From the NCBI GenBank assembly GCA_028829895.1, contig CM054184.1, forward strand, positions 20,308,701 to 20,372,700: DNA of 64,000 nt, given 5' to 3'. This DNA is from Sinotaia quadrata. Its lineage: Eukaryota > Mollusca > Gastropoda > Architaenioglossa > Viviparidae. Positions 11,851-24,310 of this stretch are shown piece after piece. The notes beneath the pieces are model-generated. The model was not told the origin of the DNA. It saw only the letters and a list, made by a program, of their open reading frames with translations, and did no database searches. Within the stretch, counting starts at the first letter, position 1. Each line of letters begins with the position of its first letter. The translations under genes were made by a program, and so were the position numbers.

Positions 11851-14100
11851 CGTATGCTGCTTGGGGTGACTCGTATTAATGCTGATTAGCTCAAATCTAT
11901 TTCAGCTGGCACACTAACCTATCTACAACTGCCGATACAAACAGCAAGACTTAATATGGGGCTACGGTCTGATCTATTTAATTGACTCGCCAGCCCCCCA
12001 GCAGAATAACTGAATATATAAAGAATTTTAATAACAATATACAACAATGACGCTAACTTACAAGAGACACTACACTACAATTCTGATGCGGATTTACATT
12101 CATCAACAGCTACATTTAACATTAAATAAGATGCATAAGAAGTGTAAATAATTTAACAATAAACTTTAATTAAAGAAAAGCAGTAATTATAAGGCATAAA
12201 CGATAGCTACAGTCTTTCTTCATGGATCGGATTTGTCCAAATCATCTTTAGTAAATTGTTAAAAAAAATCATTGTTTCTTTGATCTAGGAAAAACCAAGG
12301 AAGATTTTGGAAGACAAGACTACAATTCCTCGTTCGTTTAACTTAACTCACGCATTCGTTCAATGAAGCTTTGGCCATGCCCAGATTGTGCACTAATGTC
12401 CTCCAAGCTTCAAAGCAATTACTAATTTCTAACTATATTATACTGAACTGAGAATGGTTCGATTATCGTTCTTTTCAGAATTATGTTTCATTGTTTTTAA
12501 TAAACAGAAATTGCCCTCACCCTCCGCTTGGTGCGCTTAATTCATTCTTTGAAAACTCATGTACTAACCGAAGTAGTGCTAAATAAAAAATTTATTTTCC
12601 ATAAGAGTTAATAAATATCAAATGAATTAGTTTCCAATGTCCAGAATGCTGTATGAAAATCAAATAAAATGGGAGAAAACTATGTAGTTAACAACATTTA
12701 TTAACTACATAAAATTATCAGAGTGACCACAAACGAGATATTAAGTATGCACATATACTGATTGTTATGTTACGTTGTATTTGCTCTTCATTCCACACAC
12801 TCAGTAAATGCTTCATGCCAGTTGTTAATTATTGTTGCATTGGCAGGAGTTGCTATCATAGAAAACTTCCGAATTTTTCATCTTTCTCGATAATTGTCTG
12901 CAAAATCGACCGTGCCATCTAATCTACATACACAGGTGGATTAGTGATTTAAATAATTCAAAGCATTTAAACACAGTTTCTACTCTTGGCTTACCATTTG
13001 CTTTTAGAATTGGCCATGTTACTGAGGAAATCAAAGTGGAGTTATTGGAGTTTCAATGAGATACCATTTTGCTATCGATCAAGAGCAGTCGTGCAACGCA
13101 CTGCGTTACTATCTGACATGTTTGCAGTATATCTAATTACTTGGTAATTATAACCCAGAAAGACCAGGGAACATCCTGTTGAAAAAGAGCTTCCATAGCT
13201 GAAGAACCATAGTCATGATTATGCTTACATAATTGTATCTTTAGATACACATATACACACACTTAAATTCAATTTCCTAGTGATAATAAGAATGCTGGTC
13301 GCGTGTGATAAACTGATGGGGCAAATTATGCCAAGTTATGAAACGTATTTTTCTTAATTTTTAATTGTTCATTTTATTAGCTGTTTCTACTGTCTATATA
13401 ATTTATGAGGAAACTTCCGTTAAGCGATTAAGCTTAGCTGATGTAACAGACTTGTTTACGCGTTAGAGAAATGTAGAGTAAGCCAGAGGTGAAGGACAGG
13501 TTAATACGGGATGCCCATATTTGATCACTTGCTTTCCGTACTGTGACCTCGGTTCATTCATATATATGCTTGAATGAATCGAATTCGTCAGACACGCAGA
13601 CAGTTATACAGAGTGCCCATTGTCCACGGGTAAAGATCGCGTCCACCATTTGACCATGCCTAACTTCACATTGTGGTAAATATAATTGACTTCTCTAGAC
13701 CGTATATTTCTAGTCATAAACTCCTGTATTGTTGTACTATAAATATTGTGTAAAATATTTATGTGATTACTAATCTTTGCCAAATGATTGTTATATTTTC
13801 CTAACAGAAACTAAATGGCGTTAGCGATTGTTACACTTGTAAAATAATGAAGTAAAGTAACCTCGTGTATGTAGCCATGTTTCCATTGATTAATTGTTTT
13901 CAAGGAAGGAGCTAATGACAGTTAACATGCATTGTGTGAACCACTAGCTAAATTGTATTATAATTATGATTGTATTGCAATGGAGAAAATATATATATAT
14001 TGCAAAGAAATCATTATTTATTTGAAGACTTTCATTAATTCAAAACTATGAATTAGCTAAAGCTAATTAGTGGAATTGTAAAGAGTAATCAATCATTGTC
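11850..14100. other. Intron 3 sequence, no gene seen
   Basis: Between exons 3 and 4. AT-rich with scattered GC-richer patches (about 11860-12000 and 13490-13680) that resemble decayed repeat DNA. No exon with paired splice sites was found. Confidence 0.4.
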
Positions 14101-14745
14101 ACCACAAAGCCCATAGAGTTGTTATTGCAACACAATGCTGTAGCATGATATCATTCGTTACAGCTGGTCTTAATCTGACATCGGAAGCTGGAACTTGAGG
14201 AATCTACAGTCCTACAAAAGACTGGAACCCAAAGGAGAAACGACTGAATTCGAGATCTTCTATAGTGGAGGCATTGTCCGCAGTCTATGTCTGGAGTCGT
14301 AAACTGACCGCAAAAGGCCACTAGAAGATTCGCTGCATGACGTCAGAACCACATTGAACAATTGAAGACAACATATTCAACTATTACTCAACACTTAAGA
14401 TAAGTCGTTATATCCTATTGAGGGACAGAACTATGAAGTGTGTGCACAAACTATCTGGGCAGTGGGATAACATACTCTTAGTTGTGATTCATAATTGTTC
14501 ATTTTATTTTCTATTTTAATTGAATTGTTATTAAATTTATTGTTATCTCACCTGTTGTTACATAATTGTTAGTAGTCGATTGTTGATTAGCTAACTGGAG
14601 GCCGATTCGTAATAAAGAGATAAAGAATTATAAATCTTCCTTTATAAATAAAGGGGAGATAACATTGTTAGCTAAGGCAAATCAACTGATTTATCTGGTT
14701 AGGTGTCATGAATAACTGCCTGAATATTGTGACATTTCGTGGGGG
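14100..14745 (+). mobile_element. Possible LTR fragment
   Basis: A GC-richer stretch is followed by AT-rich DNA with AATAAA-type signals near 14610-14650. It ends ...TGTGACA followed at once by TTTCGTGGGGGATAGG, which looks like an LTR end plus primer-binding-site leader. No partner LTR, gag or pol was found, so the call is tentative. Confidence 0.25.
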
Positions 14746-15328
14746 ATAGGTCAGGCCGTCCAGCTGTCATTATTGTTAGAAATTATTCAATAAACCAATA
14801 TTGATAACTGGAATCTAAAATAGGACAGGGTTGTTAAACATAGACCGGACATGTGACATCGATTTGATGGAATCTATGAAGTAGAAGTGACACGAATAAA
14901 TATTAAAAGTTCCGTGAATGGACAATAAAAACAAAAGACAAGAATTGTTTGTTATATAAGGGTAAAGTATACAGAAAAGGAAGAACTCCGACCTAATTAT
15001 AAATAATCAGCAAAACAAACTGAAAAGTTAGGCACATCATGAGATTGCATAGAGGGCGTTTGTAACTGTACTATACATGGAATGAAGAACTATAGATATA
15101 AAGGCATTGTAAGTTGTTTTTTGAGGAGACCAATGATCTGTCGGAAAGATATCAGTTTGTAACTCTGTTCGCGCATGCGGCACCATCTTTACCGCTAATC
15201 TCCTTCGCTAATCAGCAACACTACAGTAATAAACTAGCAACATCAAATTAAGTACATTTTCATTATTATTAATGATAAAAAGAAATGATGCTGAGAAAGA
15301 TTTTCTAGTCAAATAAATTTAAACTTAC
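14746..15328. other. Intron 3 sequence near exon 3
   Basis: No gene. A GC-richer stretch at about 15120-15235 containing TTCGCGCATGCGGCACC, followed by AATAAA, resembles another LTR or 5' UTR relic but cannot be assigned. Confidence 0.3.
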
Positions 15329-15409
15329 TGCAGATATCAGTTTCACATGTTGATCCAGTCCTGCACTTGTTTTGGTTAGGGGAAGCACACGATCCTCCTG
15401 CATCCAACT
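15329..15409 (-). CDS. EGF gene exon 3: short Cys-rich module
   Basis: An 81-nt exon between a TTTTAACAG acceptor and a perfect GTAAGT donor, phase 1-1. The frame reads LDAGGSCASPNQNKC, then a linker and TCETDIC: four cysteines in 27 residues. Like exon 2 it is shorter than a full six-Cys EGF domain, so adjacent exons may combine into one domain, or the protein may use truncated modules. A dead relative of this exon class lies about 240 bp upstream in transcription (15646-15739). Confidence 0.68.
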
Positions 15410-15645
15410 CTGTTAAAACCAGATTAAGATCAGGTCTATGCAATTTCTAATAGTCTTCGTCCATATTTAAGGTTATAAATGTATTTTAATAATTAATATT
15501 AGTTCCAGAGCGGATGAGCAGTTTTTCTGATTAATAGTCTCATTTAAGTTTAGATATACGGATGGGCAAATTTAATCCATCACGATATCATTTAACACTC
15601 TTGTCAGGTCCTTTTGCTGTATGTCTGTTTGCATGAGTCACTTAA

Positions 15646-15739
15646 TGCATAAATCCCATTCGGCAACATATGTTGCATAGCAGGTACAAATAAGGGAACC
15701 CGAACACGTTACTGAACCTGGAAGGCATTTAGCTTCATC
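15646..15739 (-). pseudogene. Dead EGF exon, donor GT changed to TT
   Basis: After a TTTAG acceptor, a 94-nt frame reads DEAKCLPGSVTCSGSLIC, then TCYATYVAEWDLC, a clear EGF-like half-module. Live exons of this gene end TGC A|GTAAGT; here the same place reads TGC A then TTAAGT, so the donor is gone. The length is two bases short of phase 1-1, so inclusion would also break the frame. It lies between exons 2 and 3. Confidence 0.62.
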
Positions 15740-17490
15740 CTAAATACAAGTGTGGTCTACTTTAATAAGTGAAACAACCAAAACAAATGATTTATTTTTA
15801 AATAAAAGCAATTGCAACCGTTTTAAAAATCATTACCATGTTCGATTATCTAATTTCATATTACTGTATTAAAATTAAACTCTTGTGCTTGGGGAAAAAG
15901 TAATCTGTCCTTCTAATTAATTGATCTAAATATTACAATAAATGTGTGATTGTTTGATTTTTTTTATTTAATTTCATTTTATTCTGTAAATAAGAATACT
16001 TGGTTTCAAGTTGCATTTTGTTACAAGGTAAATAGTTTTAATCAATATTTGATTGTAACGGAAAGCTCACTTGTTTATCATTATCTTGTAAAGTTAACAT
16101 GGTGCTTCTGACATAATAGTCCACCTTCTCAAAATTGTTTTTAAAATGTATAATAATATTTCAAAAATATAATAATGCTTCATTCAAACCTTTGGTTTTT
16201 CCTTCAGTTAGATCAAGGGTGCAGCTATAGACTTTGGCCTTGTGTTTATTAGCCTGGTATTTCCACGGTCTAATGATTGAGGCTAGAATTTTGGACTCTT
16301 GCAGGAAAACATAATACATACGCACCTATAAACTGGACAAAGTCACCTTTGTGGTGAAATTAAGTACCAGCAATAAAGTCAATACACCAAGACTAAAGGA
16401 TGGAACCTGGTGAAGCAAAAATCCAGGGTTAGATAAATAACTATGAGAACTAGGAAAGACTCAGACAGCATGCTAGAACCCATGATATTTCTCCCGCTTT
16501 TAAGCATGAAACTGCTTTGGGGTAATTTCCAAGATCTACGCGAAACTGTAGAATCATTTGATCATTGCAGATGACTTGATTTCATAATCCAATACCAGAG
16601 TTAAGATCATTCTGAAGTTTCTCGATTAAATATATGGGGGTGGGTGCGTGTGTGTATTTAGGAGTAAATATTTTAGATTGAATGAGTGTAATTGAAGAGT
16701 AATATTTTATCATCTTGTCTGATAACTCAGTATCGCAATGAATGCCCTGTACATTGGCTGCGTGTGAAGGTAGTAACAACACCTTATAAGTATCGTCTGT
16801 ACTATTCATTCATTAGACCAGCAAATTTTTCTGGGTATGTGAGCAGTGAAAGTTGGTTCTGCCAACCCATGTTCAGCGCATTCTTTATTTCCTGAATCGC
16901 CATAAGGGAACAGATTTGTCTTCCTGGCCTGACCTAGACCATAAACCACCCATCACTTTATTAACAGCAGAGGTCCCATTTCTAACAAACTTGTAACAAT
17001 TGAGCTAAACACTCAAACAAAAGACAACTGATCCTTCTTTTGTCTCTCTATCGTCTATTCATGTTACAGCAATTTTCCCAAATAGGAGGGGGGGGGATTG
17101 GGGAGCTTAGTGTCAGAATTAATATCAAATGTTTCTAGTCATATGCTAGACGTTTGTGGACATGTATTTACATTGTACGTCCTTGTACCAATAGCGGAAA
17201 GTGGTGTGCATTTGAACAGAAACGGTTAAATTTCAGTAAGTGAAAGAAGAATTAATTGAAGGCAGACGTAACTATCTGTAATGCAGAAAATGCAAAACCA
17301 CTATACATTAATTTAGTGAATGTATTTTTTAACTTTTCTTAAACTTAAAAGTTTTCTCATGACAAAAATAACCGAATTTTGCCATGAAGGTCAGATAAAC
17401 CGTTTAAGCAACCGTCTTTAGTCTAGCCAGGAACAAAGGAACAAAACATGTTTAAGTTGGTTAGCAAGGGGCCGACATAAACAGGGTGTG
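15740..17490. other. Intron 2 sequence, no gene seen
   Basis: No exon with splice sites. A run of nine G occurs near 17088. The open frames at 16582-16895 overlap on both strands and have no coding signature. Confidence 0.4.
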
Positions 17491-17493
17491 AGA

Positions 17494-17850
17494 GGGAGTA
17501 GGCATGTTACATAATCACTCTCACATCACCAGGCAGACAATAACGACAAAACTTTCAAGACGGGGAACACTTTGGTCTCACAATAGAATCGGGGATTCAA
17601 AGCCAAATTTAGCCATCTATACAGTTACACAGTCAGGTGTAACTGACTGTAATTTCACCACAACGGGAGTAGGCATGTTACATAATCACTTTCACATCAC
17701 CAGGCAGACAATAACGACAAAACTTTCAAGACGGGGAACACTTTGGTCTCACAATAGAATCGGGGATTCAAAGCCAAATTTAGCCATCTATACAGTTACA
17801 CAGTCAGGTGTTCAGACACGCACTTAGGAGGGAGACGCATACGTTACATA
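17494..17850 (+). repeat. 171-bp tandem repeat in LTR U3
   Basis: The segment starting GGGAGTAGGCATGTTACATA at 17494 recurs at 17665 (171 bases later) almost unchanged for about 146 bases. A decayed third start follows near 17828. The 107-codon open frame over it is a product of the repeat. In LTR elements, U3 repeats of this kind often duplicate enhancers; that role is inferred. Confidence 0.85.
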
Positions 17851-19194
17851 ACGGGTACGCACCACAAAAGAGGATAGAAGCCATTGTAGCTCAGAGTCGG
17901 GCAGCTTCCAAGGGACACCCGCGTTGCACTAACAGCCTAGTCTTTGAGCATAGTCACTGAAGCGAGACTATGAAACAATAGTCGAAACAAGGGACGGATT
18001 ATGTCCCAAGGCTAAGATTAGCAGGTAGAAACCAACGCTAGCTTAAATAGGCTGTCTCGACCCGAACGCGCATTCTATTCTATTCCGAATCCCGTATATG
18101 TCCTTCTATGGTTAAGAGCAACAGACGAGAAAACAGGATTGTCTGAGATGGTAAATTTATGATTTTTGTACATAGTTAAAAATTGTCTTTACTTGTTGCA
18201 AACTATAGAATTTCCATTTTATTAATGTTATAACTTAAATGATTTCTGTAACTGCATTTCTTTGGTGAAGAGAGGAAGTAAAAATATGAAAAGAATTTAA
18301 AATGAGAACTAAGAGTGAGAATTACAGGTTTATGTTAGTTATTGCACGAGACTGATGCGTAGGAAATTCACTTGTATTTTTACAGCTGAAGGACTCTGAC
18401 TCGACTCCGAGTGGAAGACTCTGATTGAAGAGTGATCGGAACACTGATCTAAGAACGCTTGTCTACTTGAGAGGGGCAAGGTACACGTGGGAACAAGACT
18501 GAGCGACGGCACTGGGACCGAGGATACGTTTGATGTTTGGATCTACGTCGGTTGTCATTTTGGACTGACAGTGCGAGCTATTCTGTGTTCAGGACTGAAT
18601 TCCGTTGATGTGATTCAGGGCATGTGTAAATTTGAACGATCGTGAATCTTATTAATCAGAACTGTTCCAGTAAGCTGTAACAATTGGATATACCTTTGGC
18701 CAGGAATACGCAAATTACCAGGTGATCAAAACCCATGTTTGTCTCGTGTAAAACCTGTAACGTTCTGTGATTGTGTAAATTCTTGTATTATTCTTCCTAT
18801 CTTCTTACTCTTATAATTATTGATTGTGAACTTTTCTGCAAGTGTTTTGAAGGAAAGTGTGAAAGGATGAAATCTTATTTTTTCTAATCACTAATTGTCT
18901 AGAATCGTAAATACTCAATGTGTTACTTTTGATTACTGAATTAAGAATTGCTAATTTGTTTCATTTAATTGTAAGGGGACACATTGAGGAGAAAATATTC
19001 TTTTTTTCTAAAGTAATAAGTTTCTTTGAGAGATCTGTGAATCTCTGATACCGCCTTGAGTGTAAACTAATTGTTATTCATTGAAATTGATTTATTATTC
19101 TTCTTCTTTATTTTAATAAATTCTCATTAATTTTACTTACTCACTCTTGTTACGTAACAGAGGCAAATGTGTAGAGGGTGACAGTGGGGGCTCG
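17505..19194 (+). mobile_element. LTR retrotransposon 5' LTR and leader (Gypsy-like)
   Basis: A probable LTR starts TGTTAC (17505 or 17676) and ends GTAACA (19159), matching TG...CA inverted ends. It has a TATA-like CTTAAATA at 18042. After a short leader comes TGGGGGCTCG (19185-19194), a plausible primer-binding site. Only a few hundred bases of internal sequence follow, with no gag. It lies in intron 2 of the EGF gene in antisense orientation. No second LTR was found, so it is a remnant. Confidence 0.5.
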
Positions 19195-19664
19195 AAAAAA
19201 TTGACGTAATACGTTATGACAAAAGACAGTCTAAAGACACATTTCTTAGAGTAAGTCTGTCATCTAATAGAGGAGATAGTGTGAGGGCCTGATAACGACT
19301 TTTGAGGCTGACAGGAATAGTTTCAGTTAAAAGCCGGTTATTTGGACGAGTAACACCTGGGGTGGAGACGTAATTTGTGACGTACCCTAGGGCTTGACTT
19401 AGTCACTCCCAGACTGCAGAAAGACAAAGACCCTGTCGTGGACCTAGTGGATGATTGCAGGAGGAATTGAATGTGGAGAGACAATTATTTAAACTATGAA
19501 TGTTATCACGCATTGAGTAATCATCGACACTAGTAGTACCATTCACACTATCCTTCTGTCTTTCCCTCCATTCACATTTCACATACACTCGCCCACAATG
19601 TTTAATATATAATATATAAGTCGATGCAGAAAATCACATATCTGAATAAACAAAAATGTCATAC
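19195..19664. other. LTR-internal remnant and intron
   Basis: A GC-richer stretch up to about 19560 that may be untranslated leader of the LTR element. Short open frames on the minus strand do not match a family I recognise. Confidence 0.3.
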
Positions 19665-19766
19665 TGCATTTGCTCTGTGTTGTATCACAAACAGCATTTG
19701 TTTCAGTGCAAGAGTCTGTTGCAGTACATGCAGTGTCTAGACCAGATATATTGCCTCCATTGACAC
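19665..19766 (-). CDS. EGF gene exon 2: Cys-rich half-module
   Basis: A 102-nt exon bounded by a pyrimidine-rich TTTCAG acceptor and a GTATGA donor, phase 1-1. It encodes a glycine- and threonine-rich stretch with four cysteines (TACTATDSCTETNAVCD, then SKC). This is the N-terminal half of an EGF-like fold, of the type in which C-x(5-6)-DSC...NAxC precedes a CxC part. It directly follows the signal-peptide exon in the chain. Just downstream in transcription lies a Gypsy-type LTR fragment in the opposite orientation. Confidence 0.7.
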
Positions 19767-19799
19767 CTGAAAGTAAAGAAAAACACATCACTCAGTATG

Positions 19800-20496
19800 G
19801 TGAAGCTTTGTACGAAGGAAATTCAAATATATTCGAAACAATTGCATGTGTATAGTTATTTCAAATAAATACACTTTTCCATATATAATATAGAATCAAT
19901 CGCATATATGCCCCTACTAAAGACGAATGCACGGAGTCATTTGTAAATACAGATACCTACAAAGAGTTACAAACATTATACACAACATAATTTAAATAAA
20001 CTATAATAAAACTGTAATATTTATATAAAATATATGGTTTTAAAATATGTATTTTTATTTGTATATTTCTTGATTTTAAAGCTTACATCTTCAAAGAACA
20101 ATAGAGTATCATTACCTATGAGTTTAAGAGAGTTCGTTCGAGTCTATTGTATGACAATATTTCACAAAACCTGACCAGTAGGAATAAGCAGGAAAAGGGG
20201 GGAAGTGATAACATAATAAGAACGTGAGAGCAGTGTGGATATCATATGCACAGTTCTTTGAAATATAAAACTAATTAAAGACATGCTAAATTGTGCGAAC
20301 ACTTTTTTTTAGTCTAAATAAAACAAATATTCTACATATATATAAAGTATAGAATATTAAATATATATATATTTAAATACAAGGGCTGTGAGGTACTGAA
20401 ATAAACAAAACTACATTTGGAAGTGTATTTAACCACTGAAGTTAATTTATTTGCGCAGTATTATTACATCATAGAACATTGAGTGTTTCTCTTACG
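19800..20496. other. Intron 1, no gene seen
   Basis: Very AT-rich sequence with short ATATAT runs; no exon found. Confidence 0.4.
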
Positions 20497-20792
<296 letters not shown>

Positions 20793-21898
20793 TTCACACT
20801 CATACATACATAATCAATCTAATTAAACAAGCACACACTCAGATAGATAAAAACCAGATATATATTCCTCACCGCCTTTGAAAAGTATATAGTCAGTATT
20901 CGTGACATGTAAGTATTTTATACAGCGGCCGATCAACGCGAGTTGTAAAAAACATCCACTATGTTCTATGAAGGCCGCTTTTACATACTACTTAACTACT
21001 AACTCTATATAAAGGAAAATAGTAAAAAGTCCAGATATCTACTATAAACAGAAAACGAATAATCAAAATCAAACAATCAAATCTTATTTTAAATATATAT
21101 CTGTAAATTAGTTTCTCTTACTGCTACAAATGTAAAATTGCAATTCTACGAAGGTAATTTCAATATTTGGATTTCGTTTTGTTTATATTCTTTATATGAA
21201 TATTAAAATGTGTTCCTATGGTGGAAAGAAATGTTATATGTATGCCTTTTAACACATGGAAATTCATTGTATTCAAAACAAAATTAATTCTAATAAGCGA
21301 AACTACTGTAATATTACTTTGAATATTTAAAACTGTCAATGTACATGTATTTGTACTGAATAGAATAGAAATTCAAACTGTAATTTACAACGAGAATATG
21401 ACAGTTTACAGCAATTAAATTCGGAAACATCATAAGGCTAATGCACAGACAAATCAAAATAGATATTAGAAAATAACTACATAAAATAAAATTAATTGGA
21501 AACTTTATTGAAGTTTTAATAATTATGTACAACTGTCGTAAAATATAGATATAATATTTTTTATTGATTTTATATATATGCTTAAGAGTTAAAGTACTCA
21601 TAGGAGGATCTTGGTTAAAACTGGAGTAGAGTACTTCGCTTAGATGAGTTATGATTGTTCAAGAATGGCAGTGAGGCATGAACAGGAAGTAATCACAGAG
21701 ACAAGAGTTTAAATCAGAGCGTACGCCTACGTGAGAGCAGCTGTCCATCAAAGTCGTAGGAAGAGTAGACGATAATTTAATTTAATTGGATGTTGAGTTA
21801 GGTGACCAACGGAAGACTGGCAGGGTCAAAAAGTCTTAGTCGAGGGGGTTTCTTGAAGGTCAGGAGAAGCCAGAGTAACTGAAGATTAGATATGAACC
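20793..21898. other. Intron 1, no gene seen
   Basis: AT-rich to about 21600, then a GC-richer stretch running into the family A copy. The 95-codon minus frame at 21314-21601 is Ile/Tyr-rich low-complexity translation. Confidence 0.4.
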
Positions 21899-23537
21899 TG
21901 TGGCGGAGTACATTTGCCTATTCCTTATTCTAGACTTAATTGTTAAATTGTCGAAGTGATCCAACGTTGGGCACTCCTTATGATGGTACTTTTGTAAGTG
22001 TCAGAGTTGGGGTAAACACTCGAGTTGAGAATATTCTAGAAATTGCTGATGCAATGCAAACCAGTTGAGTGGTTTTATTATCCATGAATACGATTTGTGG
22101 TAACAGGACCAGCCAAACGCTGAGATCAAACTTTTACATGCTGTGGATAATTCTATTGTCTAATCACTTGAATTTGGAGTGGCAAGAAGTTCGGTCAAGA
22201 AAGGCAGTCGTTAGCTTAATTTTGAGTTAACTGACTGAGAAAGAATGGACTTAGAAATATTTTGTGCATTTTCCTATTGATAGGTTATATTTGTATTTTA
22301 CTTAGAGATGTATTATACGAGTATGCTATTATTTTGACAAAGTGTTAATTAATGTGCTCGTGTGTAGTATGGTTAACACTTGACTGCTTCTAGTGAACCT
22401 GTTCATAAACTATTATACTGTATATATATTAAGCTGTGTGCGTGTATTAGGCTAATAAATACTGTTGAAGGAAATGTAAGTTGAGATTAAGAGAGAATGG
22501 AGTTAAAGAGAAATAAACTGGAATCTTAGTGGAAATTTAGAGTTTGTTCCATTATTATATTTTACAGGGGAAAAGGCATCCTTTCCTTGTTTTATCTGAA
22601 TCTACTGGTTTACTGATTATAAACTGCTACAATCATGGTAGACGCAAGAAGTATATACTGCAGTCTGTAAGTAATACACTGCACCCCATTGATGTGTGGT
22701 GGCAAAGTATGCTGACTACATCGAACAATTTCTGGCACAAGGAAGTTACTGGATATTGCTACAATTGTTGTTCAGCTTGAGGGAGCTAATACAGCGAAAG
22801 AGCACCAGGTTAGCTTCAAGAGAATAAGGGTGAATCAGTTTCTACATCAGAGAATGAAAACACATGGAATTAACAGTAATAATGTAAGTAATAAACTTGT
22901 GGCTTTGTTATGAAAGGGAATTGAAAAGACTACTGTAACTTTGCCTACACAAGGTTAGGTAAAAACTATTATCGTTTATTTCTGATAACTTCATTTCTGT
23001 TCTCTGATAAGAAGTTTCCTGTGATTTGTATTGACACTAATCTATTGAATTGTGTGTTAAGATATAAGACTGTATAGCTAAAAAAAATGATTTAAACATG
23101 GTTTTGTAGACATTCTGATGTCAAGTACTATTTTTCATTGTATTTGTCATATGTATATTTGATTGTTGATTTAATAAGTTTATTGTTAAATTTATTCTTA
23201 CAAAATTATCTTCTTACACATATTGATAAACGTATGTTGATGAAGAAAGTTTTTGAATGGGGGATTGCTAAATATAGATTAAAAGATGGATGTATCCTCT
23301 TCTTCAGTAAGAAGTTTTCCAACAATGGAAATATTGTGTAATGGTAAATGTTTGCCTTTAATATGGTGGAAGGAAGAAAAATTTTACAATGCCTGCATAT
23401 CCGCCAAGTGAGAGAAATGAGTGGTGTCTGCTGGAGAATTATTAATAACATAAATTAAAATTCTCTTGTAATTAGTTATGAATGGTTAACTAAATAAAAA
23501 TAATCATAACAATTAACTAAGTGGCGTCGGTGTAACA
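21899..23537 (+). repeat. Family A repeat, copy 3 (longest)
   Basis: Probably the most complete copy, about 1.64 kb. It starts TGTGGCGGAGTA and ends GTGGCGTCGGTGTAAC. Starts and ends of minus-oriented copies at 33.3-34.7 kb and 45.2-46.8 kb match. The two termini share a short inverted GTGTGRCG motif, and the 3' end is itself a near-palindrome. No intact protein is encoded, so this looks non-autonomous. I cannot assign it to a named class. Confidence 0.7.
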
Positions 23538-23550
23538 ACATGTAATTGCC

Positions 23551-23935
23551 TCTTATTATCAAAATCAACCAACAGTAAGAGGATATAGGAAAAGGATGCA
23601 CGAACTCTGGCTAAAACAATATCCAGGTGTGACATTATCAGAGAGCAATGGTTCCTGGACCAGAAAAGATCAAGCATGCACAATATGCTTCTTACGGCAG
23701 TAGAATTAAAAACATATTGAACAGCAACAAACTAATTTAACAAATCTGGATGATGACAACACTCAAGAAATAAATAATGAACTAACTGACGAACAGCAAT
23801 GCATATTAAAAGAAATAAAACATTTCACGGACAACAATAAATCATGCAAGAAGAACTCCAACTCGAAGGACTACAAAATAACGAAGCTTTAACAAACAGC
23901 AATTCACAATACAAATAAAGTAGTAAGGTACATAT
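23551..23935 (+). mobile_element. LINE ORF fragment (5'/N-terminal part)
   Basis: Across shifted frames the plus strand encodes GYRKRMHELWLKQYPG, then EQWFLDQKRSS and LLTAVELK. This is the conserved block that precedes the reverse transcriptase in several invertebrate LINE polyproteins (family knowledge from memory). It is followed by a Gln/Asn-rich stretch. Frames are broken, and it lies immediately after a family A copy. Confidence 0.45.
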
Positions 23936-24310
23936 CCAAAAAAAGATATTACAGTATTACTTTTCTATTTACCCAAAATGATACTAGCAGTAATACTCTA
24001 GTGACCAAATATGTCATTTCTATTACTACTTTAGTTAACATCATAGTGTCATAGCATGAAGCACTCTCACTGTAGTAGTTTTTCTGGTTTGTCTGTGATA
24101 CCAAACTGGAAAATGTGCTAAGGGTTTGTCAAAATTACAGCATACATGTCCACATATCTTGGTAAATATTAAATGTAGGCAAACGTTTTTGGTTCATACC
24201 AAGGCCATTACATCTGGGAGTATGTGTGCATAATCTCAGGAAAATCTGACAATAATTTTGGGAAATAACTGGAAGACAGTACAAAGGTTTTTTTTGTAAA
24301 CTTTCGGCGT

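Noticed and set aside
17504..17827. 107-codon repeat protein
   Set aside because: The 171-bp unit of an LTR is tandemly repeated in frame; nothing else supports coding.
20100..20160. Possible tRNA or tRNA-derived SINE (GTTCGAGTCT, a B-box-like motif)
   Set aside because: No A-box or cloverleaf pairing around it.
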